From the NCBI GenBank assembly GCA_015039465.1, contig MU130361.1, positions 1 through 64,000 of the forward strand: a stretch of 64,000 nucleotides of DNA. The letters are read 5' to 3'. The notes below the pieces were generated by a model. It had not been told where the DNA came from, ran no database searches, and saw nothing but the letters and a program-made list of their open reading frames with translations. The position numbers and the translations under genes are program-made. Shown in pieces: positions 56,241 to 64,000 of the stretch (its first letter is position 1; every line of letters starts with the position of its first letter). The DNA comes from Phlegmacium glaucopus. Its lineage: Eukaryota; Basidiomycota; Agaricomycetes; Agaricales; Cortinariaceae.

Positions 56241-58947
56241 CGGACAATCTTTCTTTCCATGTCCTGGTTTTTTACAATTTTTGCAGGCATGTCGGTATTT
56301 GCAATCAGTATCGGCCATTTTGCAGGTTCTGTTGTTGAATGTGTTACAAATTTCTGGTCGCCTGGCATGTTGGATTGAGTTTGATGGTTTCTTGAGGAAC
56401 GACGATGAAGCGTGATTTTCAATTCCGTCTGGCATGACGATGGCGGAATATAATTGAGAGAAATGGTGGGTGTCAGTGAGGAGGACATGTTGTCCGGCTC
56501 CAACCTCGTTTCTAAGCGCGATGTCGCGCACCAATACTGATTGGTAGCATGCGAAGAAAGCTTAAAAGTCACCATCATGAAAATAAGCGGACTTTGAATT
56601 TGCTTACCTATTTTGGAAGCGGCCCTGAATCATGTTCCTGGTCAACAAAACCATTCGTTCAACGATAACATCCTCATCGCTCATCATATCCTCAATGTCT
56701 TCCACTATGTTGTCTATCATTTACACTATCGACATGCTGCTTAACATCTACCATCCGTTTGTCCCTTGGCTAGTGATACAACAAAGCGATCAATCTACTA
56801 TTCGCATCGGTCATCGGCTCGTGTTTGATTGTATCTTTGGTCCATCATTTCAAGAACGGCCCGTTTATGGACACATCAGCCACATCTCCCATTATGTCAA
56901 AGGCTTTGTCATCGTTGTTGTGGCTATGGACCCACAAGTCTTCACTTCAGCTATCTATCTTGCCATACCTCGCTCCTGGATCTCACTCAGTCCCCTATCC
57001 TCACTCATCTACCTCTTATCTTATCATTCACTGCCAAAACCATCATTCACGCGGTACCTGAAGCCTTCCCACCCTCTTTATGACAATTTAGGAAGTCCAG
57101 GAGGATCACGACTAAGCAGGAATTGCAGATGAATCAGCAGCAGAGGATTATTCTCGCAGTGTGTCAAGTGTTATCAAGGCTGCGCGACATGGGATCATGG
57201 GCAAGTAGTGTTTTCTCGGGAACAAGGCTGCGCCTTTCAAGTGTTGACTCAGGACCTTTCACATTTTTGACATGACCACACGCCTATGGAGTTGATATAT
57301 TTTTGCTATTGGACTATGTACACTGCCTTCTCTTCTTTTCTCTCGCACTTTGACACTTTACAGATTTTTTTATTGTTCCTTTTTCTTTTCCATTGTTCTT
57401 TTCTTCTCGCAGCTGTCCTCTCTTTATCTTTCTTCCTTTGACAGCGCGTACTTCGTTTCTTTTTATTGTTTTACATAGCCTCATCCTTAGGGTATAAATA
57501 CTGCTCTTTTGTACCAGGATAGGTAGTTCAGTTCAATTCATTCTTACCCCCCAACAATCATCATCTCAGTGGAATTCCAGTGAATTCCTTCCTCAAGTTC
57601 GCTTTTTTCTGCCTTTTATCTGTTACTGTCCCCTACTGTCAATCACTATAGTCTTGCTGAAGACTCTTCCTCTATCATCCTCATCCACATCCTCTACTCC
57701 CTTCGCTTTTTCAGCATTTTACTTGTCACTGTCCCCTACTGTCAACCGCTGTAGTCTCACCAAAGACTCTCTCATATTCATCCTCATCCACCTCTACTCT
57801 TGCTCCCTACCTCTGTGTGATACAAGTCAAGGTTACACCTTCCCTAAATGAACAACAGGGAGGCTTTTGACTTAAAGACTGGTCCACTGCTCTCTGGTTG
57901 GTGTTTATATACAACAACAACAATGATTTATAGCAATGTCCTAGAGGATGATTCTGTGATGGGAGGAAGGTAACTTAGCGGCAAACTCTTCTTCAATGTA
58001 GTCCCCATAGTTGAGTAATTCATTCCTTCGGTGGGGGAAAGTTACCTTTGCTTTCGATGCGCGTCTCCAAGCAGACGTCCATTCGGATGCAGAACGGACA
58101 TGTTTTTTGGCCTCAGGGGCACCAAAAGATATTTCTGCGTCTCCCACGCAGCCCTTTCTCTCTTCATCAAAGCTAATATGATGGAGCGACATGAGGATCT
58201 GGTTGAGGTCGACTGCATCTCCCCTGAAGATTCGCTCCCACTGTGATGAAGGAATTCCGGTGGGTGAGTTTGGGGTGATTTTGGCAAAGAATTTGGCTCG
58301 AGTGACGTCTGTGTTATAGGTTCGTAGTAGCCGACGGGTTTCTTGGCTACTGGGTGAATAAAGTTTGGTGAGGGATCGTTGATTGAGTTGAACCAAGGCA
58401 TGTCGGATTCAAGAAGCTTTTGTCGTTTGGATGGTGGATCTCCTTCTCCTCCTGACTCATCATCTTCATGGTCAAGGGATTTGTCGCCTCGTCTTTCCTT
58501 TCTTTTGGGTGAATTAACTGGTTGATCAGGTTGGACTTGATGTGTGTCAGATCTTGCCGCTTCATTGACGAATTGTTGGAGAGAAAGGATTTCGGCGAGG
58601 TAGGATTCAAACATTTTCTCCTTTTGGGATTCATTACCCGAGACATGAGGGTTCTCCCTGAGGATTTGAAGGACAGAGGAGATAGCTTCCGTTTTTGAGA
58701 TAAGTCCAGTCCTGAAATGTTTGACGGATGATTCGAGTTCAGAGATGAGTTTGATCCGTTCATCCTCTGGAGGAGAGTTGGAAGGTTTTGTGAATGAGGA
58801 GGAATCTGAGAGGTGTCCTCTATTCCCGATGGATCGGGACTGGTCACTGGTCAGATGCTGAAGTAGGATCGGCATATCTGGGTCCTGAAGAATCGAGCAT
58901 AATTGGTTGAGTAGAGAAGGAGGATTCTGGTTCGGCGTTTGAGCCAT
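56226..58947 (-). pseudogene. Gag of the second DIRS-like element, interrupted
   Basis: Begins MAQTPNQNPPSLLNQLCSIL at 58947. The middle has a Lys/Asp-rich KERRGDKSLDHEDDESGGEG. A frameshift near 58290 moves the conserved SSQWERIFRGDAVDLNQILM and SEWTSAWRRASKAKVTFPHR into the next frame. The 1410-bp insertion then splits it after RIIL. The C-terminal exon-like piece (56534-56226) has paired zinc fingers, CNTFNNRTCKMADTDCKYRH and CKNCKKPGHGKKDC. Removing 1415 bp (insertion plus duplication) restores the frame, but a TAG at 57941-57943 lies directly beside the site. Confidence 0.8.
56526..57935 (+). mobile_element. Solo-LTR-like insertion, copy 1 (1410 bp)
   Basis: Flanked by the 5-bp duplication ATGTC (56521-56525 and 57936-57940). 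Related copies lie at 38039-41086 and 47755-48280. A TATA box in GGGTATAAATACTGC near 57489, followed by a pyrimidine-rich stretch, looks like an LTR promoter (U3-R). Termini GCGCACC...TTATAGCA are not the usual TG...CA, so a different element class with 5-bp duplications is possible. A 166-codon ORF starts at 56632; a closely similar frame is open in the other copies. Confidence 0.7.
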
Positions 58948-58986
58948 TTGTCATGTTTGAGTGTGTACCACAATGTGAAGAAAGTT

Positions 58987-59308
58987 GTCGAATAAACTAG
59001 GCTCTGGTACTACAATCAGTCCCTGGGAGAAACAGTGAGCGAAGAGAAACTACGAGTGAGTATGAAACCTGGGAATCATACCTGGGAGAGACAGTGAGTG
59101 AAGGGATGAATGGAAGTCTGTGCAGACTCGTCTTTTGTACCCTTTTCGCTGTGTCTCTCCTCGGGATGTCAGTGATAGACATTTTGTCTGTGTTTCAGTT
59201 TCATGTCGACGTCACTGTTTTAGGTACACGTGACATGGCGTGTGCGTACCAGAGGCCCATGTGAGTTGTTCATTGGACTTGCATAAAGATTTCAAAATTA
59301 TCTTTAAA
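58987..59308 (-). repeat. A1 repeat of the second DIRS-like element
   Basis: 322-bp terminal repeat at the element's 5' end; gag starts 40 bp inside it. The outer end, CTTTAAA, was the target of the hAT-type MITE. Confidence 0.85.
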
Positions 59309-59309
59309 C

Positions 59310-59704
59310 CAAGGGGGCACCAGGATCAGAAAAAAATACCCAGGGTCAATTTTTTTGTTAAGGACCCTCTGGCTGGACTAACTAACTAACATAAGCAAGT
59401 TATATCTATATATGGTAATTTTACATAATTATTTAAATATTACAATTATTTCTAAATTTAGATGTATATGATGGCACATCAATTCAGCCATCACATTTCA
59501 CAAAACCATTCCAACACATCCATACCACTGACAACACAGTAGGAATTATGTATTATAGTTATTTACAGTATGTTAGAGCTCATATTTATTAAAATAATGA
59601 TCAAATTCAGATGAAAAATTGGGGGTCCAAATTTATTTTTTCAGGCCTGTGGCCGGACTAACTAACTGACCCCTGGTCTGGAATTCAGATGCTGTGCCCC
59701 CTTG
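59310..59704. mobile_element. hAT-type MITE
   Basis: 395 bp with 11-bp inverted ends CAAGGGGGCAC and an exact 8-bp target duplication CTTTAAAC (59302-59309 and 59705-59712), both diagnostic of hAT elements. Subterminal GGACTAACTAACT words occur near each end. Non-coding and AT-rich inside. Confidence 0.9.
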
Positions 59705-59997
59705 CTTTAAACTCGATTTTTTAGGTCACGAGGACTTTTCCTTATAAGGCATTCCGGGGTTTTCCGACATATATCAAGATTGTAGAGATTTCATTGATAA
59801 AAACGGCAGTATTTCCTCCACCAAGAGTCGGTGAGGACTTTCGACCATAGCGCGAGTCAACTTATGAGTGAGGATCGAAAACACTCGATATACTACGCGC
59901 ACATGATAGGACCTAATCAGGACTGGTCACGAGTGTAGCAAGCCACTGTTGTTACGAATTTGTCACATTATCAAAGCCTTGATTTTAGACCGTGACC

Positions 59998-61181
59998 ATG
60001 AAGAGAAAGAGAATTCCAACTGCTCTACATTCTGAATTGACAGAATATGCATCACTGCTTCGTGCATTGCGTACGAAGGATGCCATGGACCTCACAGTTC
60101 ACCTCTCGGGAAACGTTGCCCCTCCTGCGAAACCTAAACGAAAACGCGATCACTGGACTCGTTGGCCACTTCTTTTAGAAGACGTTCCTATTCCTGAATG
60201 GACTCTCGAGGACGAAGTTACCGTCATCGCTTCCCGAGTTATAAAGGCCCATCCAACGCCTACGTTTCCTGTGACCGAAGGGCCTTTGGAACATGACGAC
60301 CCCTCTCATACAGACTATGTTATGAACACAGAATTTGAAGAAGACGATCCCGATTACCCTTTCTATGTTCCTTATCTGACATCCGTTGTTGCAACCCTTT
60401 TGTCAACAACTTTCTCACTTCTTGCCAAACATACGCCTTCTCGTCCAGCCAGTATGCAAAATCGAATAGAGCCCTTGAACTGGCGTTCAGTCATCGATGT
60501 CATTGTTGCTTGTGATATCCCTGAATATTCAAACCCAAAGTATGTCTTCTCTTTCCACCATCTATGTACTTTGTAATTAGTGATGATTATGTAGGATACT
60601 GGAAAATGTAATCAGACGAATGGAAGCCATCTATGGCCCTTCTTTCTCTCCACTTGAAGGCAAAATGGCAACTAGTTATCGGGGTAAGAATGAAGAACGA
60701 TCATAGCCTATATTTTGTAAGACTAACACATTGATGTGTATTAGCTGTTGAAAGAATGAAAAACAAAGCAGCTGCGACTGACCGATTACACAAACTTCAT
60801 GAAGAACCCATGGCTAGCTACTTTACTCAGGCGTCTCCACCGCCTTACAGAGGAGTTCCTTTATCAACACTTTCACCCCCAATTCTAAGGCGAAAACGGG
60901 ACAAGGTACTCCCTTCAGGCGGTAAGATCTTCGATCTACCTCTACAACATTTGCTAACAAGACTCGTACTACTAGAACGAAATTACAAAGTAAGGAAACG
61001 TTGGGTACCCAAGTCTAAGAGAGGTCAAGAACGTGAGATGGAGTATAACAAGGAAGGCCAAGACGTTTTTGGACACTCTGAAGCATCACAAGCGCCCGTG
61101 AGGAGGAGTACCAGGGCGAGAAGCAAAGTGACTTATAGCGTTTTGCCAGAAGACGATGAAATCCGCCAAACCCACTACTAG
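59998..61181 (+). CDS. Basic protein of unknown function
   Basis: Three exons, about 350 residues. I do not recognise a named family. The start MKRKRIPTALHSELTEYASL is followed by RALRTKDAMDLTVHLS, a basic stretch KPKRKRDHWTRWPLLLEDVP, acidic segments, and a helical middle (FYVPYLTSVVATLLSTTFSL; NWRSVIDVIVACDIPEYSNP). The C-terminus is basic and likely nuclear (RRSTRARSKVTYSVLPEDDE). Introns lie at about 60540-60595 and 60683-60745. The ATG at 59998 is the first. A DNA- or chromatin-related role fits the composition but is only a guess. The stop overlaps that of the convergent Rsc7 gene. Confidence 0.65.
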
Positions 61182-63145
61182 CATTTGTCCTGCTCGTTCA
61201 GTAACTGCTCTCGTATTGTCGTTTCTCGATCAACAGTTTTAGGATCAGGCAATTCCATGATCATATCAACCCAAGCAAGTGCCCAAGCACCATTACCGGT
61301 TTTCGTACCACCTAGAACACGCCGTTTCGTAGCAGAATCTGGGACAGTCTCCCATCGAGCTGATGTAGGTTGTGAATCCGACCGGTCTGCAAATCGAAAA
61401 TTGAGTATTGTAGATTGCCGACAATATATGACGGACGACTCACAGTGGATCGTATGCGAATGAGGCTCGTATATCCCAACCGCCGGACCCTCAATCTCGA
61501 ACCCAACTTTCCTCTTCTTCAGCGATGGCTTCTCACCGTCCGCCGCGGCTTGATCTTGGATGCCTTCCTCCTCTTCCTCTTCCTCGTTCGCCTCTTCGAC
61601 TTCTTCTACAGCCTGTTTATTGCTTGCGCTTGGCTGATTCACTTCCGTAGGCGGCATCAATGCACCACCTAACACTAAGCCATCGACACCTTCCACGACT
61701 TTTACGGCCTCTTTCCTCAACTTGGTCCACTCTGCATTAGCATCACCCGCCCTCGTTGCCATCATAAACATCCAGTTCTCCTCTCCTACCCCATCTCTCG
61801 ATAGGATACTCTTCCTGACTGCATTCAAAGGACCATCACTATACGGACCCCAACCGTTCCCTCCAAACAATGTGGTGGGACCTCCAGCACGGTAAACACC
61901 GCCACCGCCACCTCCCCGGTCATTTTTGTTGGATGAAGCTGCTGCTGCTGTGGCATTCAAAGCCGACAGTTCATTCGAGTGATGCGTTGCATTAGGGTCG
62001 GGAAGCTCGCCAACCGGATCGCCAGCATTCAAACCACGAGCAGTAATTTCTTCTAGAACTTTGTCTTCGTAATAATCATCTACTACCCATTTACCGTCTG
62101 TTTAATGAAAAGGAAAAAAGTCAGCTTTTTAGACAAAGAGTTCTGGCAGAAAGAAATGTACCAAAGATCATTTTGCTTCCATGCAGCTTGAATGCACTAC
62201 GTGCTGTGATCAAAGTGACGCTCCGCGTACGTAGGTGAGACCCCAGCTTCCCTTCAGCGATGAGGTGGTCCTTTTCCGGTTGAGTGGCATTGAGTTTGAG
62301 TGCAAGTAGATTTCGACGAAAGTAATACAAAGAGTCCCGGAATCCGGAAGTACGTGCTGCATCAATGGCTAGCATGTATTGTCTTTGAGGATGTCTATTG
62401 GGAAGAATAAACGTAGCAGCCTTGAATCGACGGCCTAGTTTGTAGAAACCCCGACTTTTAACGCCTATGCTCAATATAAGAAGAAAGAAAACACATACCT
62501 CCCAGCAGATTTCCAAACTTGTCAATTTTTTCATCGCCTATTGGATTATCCTCCGTTACGAATTCATCACCGTCGATGACATGGACTTGTCCGTGAATTT
62601 TTCGGAAAGGTTTTCCTCCTCCCATGGGAGCCTCTTTTTCCACCAGTTCTACATCTCCGTCTAACAGCGTTCCTTCGTCTGCATCAGCTTCACCTTCCAC
62701 ATCCGCGTCGGCATCAGCATCAGCATCATCATCGCCCCTTTTAGGTAGTCTGATCAACAACGAACTTGCTCCTCCTCTTCCCCGACCTCTGCCTCGACCT
62801 CTTCCTCTTCCACGGGCACGAGGGGTGCTAGTCCCAGTCATTGCTCCTCTTCCTCTTCCACGCGGCCTTCCTCTAGGACGACCAGCAGGCGTGACATTGA
62901 CACCAGGAACGTCGTCATCCCCTATCTGTGGAATGTCTTCTACCTGATCCTGATCCACGTCCATAGCTTCATCTGCGTCCAGGTCTTCATCTACCTCCTC
63001 TTGAGCCGAGTCTATTTCTGTGGTTGGAGTTGCAGCATTTGAGGGTAACTGATTGCGAGAGGATGAAGGTATTCTAGGTTTAATGACGATTTTTGGCACT
63101 GTAGAATGGTGAGCGCGCGTCGTAAACTTTAGCGAACAACATACT
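61178..63145 (-). CDS. Chromatin-remodelling subunit Rsc7/Npl6 (Swp82 family)
   Basis: About 570 residues. The N-terminal part is acidic with AT-hook-like RPRGRPRGRGRG and long RG repeats. The CRC_subunit (Rsc7/Swp82) core is clear: GDEFVTEDNPIGDEKIDKFG, NLLGGRRFKAATFILPNRHP, RQYMLAIDAARTSGFRDSLY, KLNATQPEKDHLIAEGKLGS, HLRTRSVTLITARSAFKLHG and WVVDDYYEDKVLEE. An acidic run (EEVEEANEEEEEEEG) and a C-terminal domain follow. It is a structural subunit of RSC/SWI-SNF in the nucleus. The best start uses a 46-nt intron (63144-63099) that splits the initiator codon: A at 63145 joins TG at 63098-63097 to give MPKIVIKPRIPSS. Without it the ATG would lie 19 bp from the divergent gene and encode an odd leader. 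Confidence 0.85.
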
Positions 63146-63237
63146 GGTTGAAAGAATAGCCCTAATGTGATCATGTGACTTGGCTGAAATATTTTAATAT
63201 TTAAGGTGGATGATGACATCACTGTTCAGTGTTGACC
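63146..63237. promoter_or_regulatory. Divergent promoter, Rsc7 and DUF1774-like gene
   Basis: The two inferred start codons are 92 bp apart. The Rsc7 5' leader crosses most of this interval. An AT-rich AATATTTTAATATTTAA stretch (63187-63203) is the only notable motif. Confidence 0.4.
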
Positions 63238-64000
63238 ATGGATTTTGATACAAGCCATCCTGCAGTCAGAGAATATCTGTCTCTCATCCGTCTACAAGTC
63301 CTCACTCCCTTATCTCTCCTAATAAATATCGCAGTAGTCGTTGTATGCGCTTTCGTCGCAAAGCCATCCATTGCCACCGTCTCGAATCTCCATCCCACTT
63401 CCATAACCCCAAATACAACTGTCATTGGAGCATATGTCGCAGCTGTGTTTTTGGGTCAGATAGGATATTGCTTGTTGTTGGTCGTGGCGAGGAAGACAGA
63501 GACAAAGGTGAGTTATTGATACTAGATTGGAAGCGTTATTCATGTTTTAGAGAGCATTGACTGGTGTTGGTTTCTGTCTTGTGTTCGCTAATCTGACGAT
63601 GGCACTCTGGGCGATCGCATGGGTAAGTCATTGTCGTTCTCTCTTCTACGATGTATTTGTTCAACTTCTTTCAGGTCATGCAATGGTTCCTTTTCGCCAC
63701 CATCCTCCAAGGACTCCTCCTTCTCTTTCTCCTATACTCGAACATTGCGCTTCTGGCTTATCACCCTCCGGATGCTTCTCGTCCACTTGATACAGCCCTT
63801 ATTCATGCTCCACTAAGGTTCTTTTTAATCTTGCCTTTGAGTATTCTGTTCCCGTTGTGTTTATTGTTAGTCTCCCCCTTTCTTATTTATTTACCAATGA
63901 TCGACCCATAACCCCTATTAGTGTCACTCTTGGTCTAACTTTCCACCCAACCCCATCTGGTACACCACAGGATTACGCTTCCTGGCATGCTATGTCAGGT
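63238..64000 (+). CDS. DUF1774-like fungal membrane protein (3' end outside window)
   Basis: Starts MDFDTSHPAVREYLSLIRLQ. Hydrophobic segments: LTPLSLLINIAVVVVCAFVA, VIGAYVAAVFLGQIGYCLLL, GVGFCLVFANLTMALWAIAW and QWFLFATILQGLLLLFLLYS. They are followed by the family-like block YHPPDASRPLDTALIHAPLR and FFLILPLSILFPLCLLVTLG (across an intron near 63865-63920). Introns of about 41-57 nt separate the exons. The open frame (HPTPSGTPQDYASWHAM) continues past 64000, so the gene is truncated by the window. Function unknown. Confidence 0.75.

Larger units (their letters stand above)
52662..59309 (-). mobile_element. Second DIRS/Ngaro-like retrotransposon with split direct repeats
   Basis: Minus-strand order is A1 (59308-58987), gag, RT-RNase H, tyrosine recombinase, B1 (53252-53150), A2 (53132-52811), B2 (52764-52662). 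Both A copies are 322 bp and both B copies 103 bp. Proteins differ clearly from those of the 1.5-8 kb element, so it is a separate family. A 17-nt spacer (53133-53149) separates A2 and B1. Gag is interrupted by a 1410-bp LTR-like insertion, and there are a gag frameshift, an RT nonsense codon and an RT-RNase H frameshift, while the recombinase ORF is intact. A hAT-type MITE landed at the outer end of A1. Confidence 0.9.
51473..59769. mobile_element. Possible older DNA transposon split by the second DIRS-like element
   Basis: TGTCAGAAAAGCCTGAAATG at 51473 and its 30-bp extension ending CCTTATAAGG (51502) match the reverse complement of 59740-59769 at 26 of 30 positions. Flanks are TATA on both sides, consistent with a TA or TATA duplication. 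Without the nested elements the host would be about 1.2-1.3 kb. It encodes nothing recognisable. CCTTATAAGG is self-complementary, which lowers the weight of part of the match. Confidence 0.45.

Overview
The window looks like nuclear DNA of a filamentous basidiomycete, most likely an agaricomycete. The evidence is intron-rich genes (introns mostly 46-66 nt, GT-AG with a few GC-AG), short and often divergent intergenic spaces, and repeats typical of that group: tyrosine-recombinase (DIRS/Ngaro-like) retrotransposons, a Tnp2-type CACTA element and Ty3/gypsy remnants. Protein names are read from motifs and family memory; no database search was run.

Layout. 1-1.46 kb is gene-poor flank. 1.46-7.96 kb is a complete DIRS/Ngaro-like retrotransposon on the minus strand with split direct repeats (A1-ORFs-B1-A2-B2). 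Its RT/RNase H frame is broken by a solo LTR and by a 386-bp perfect palindrome. 8.16-34.6 kb is a compact housekeeping block: Spc25 kinetochore protein, Dbf2/Sid2-like NDR kinase, an unknown protein, RNA polymerase I subunit Rpa12, Yop1/REEP membrane-shaping protein, an Unc93-like and an allantoate-permease-like transporter, an LTA4-hydrolase-type M1 aminopeptidase, an ArfGAP, a Bni4-like bud-neck/septum protein, an F-box protein, dolichol-phosphate mannosyltransferase Dpm1 and a small membrane protein. 34.8-59.8 kb is a nested transposon island. It holds a 12.9-kb CACTA element with ~535-bp inverted repeats carrying a decayed Tnp2 transposase, a WD40-like gene fragment and an unknown ORF; three copies of a solo-LTR-like insertion; a Ty3/gypsy fragment; a fold-back MITE containing telomere-like repeats; a second DIRS/Ngaro-like element; and a hAT-type MITE. 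A 504-base assembly gap (39010-39513) lies in tandem repeats inside the island. 60.0-64.0 kb returns to single-copy genes: an unknown basic protein, the RSC/SWI-SNF subunit Rsc7/Npl6 and a DUF1774-like membrane protein that runs off the window.

How parts relate. Spc25 and the Dbf2-like kinase, both mitotic, share a 145-bp divergent promoter. Dpm1 and the F-box gene are in tandem with only 46 bp between stop and start. The unknown gene at 60 kb and Rsc7 converge so tightly that their stop codons overlap. The mobile elements form a readable stratigraphy: removing each nested insertion plus its target duplication restores the interrupted reading frame. Differences between the two CACTA inverted-repeat arms that I could check, and several premature stops in the retroelements, fit C-to-T change at CpG, which suggests methylation-linked decay.
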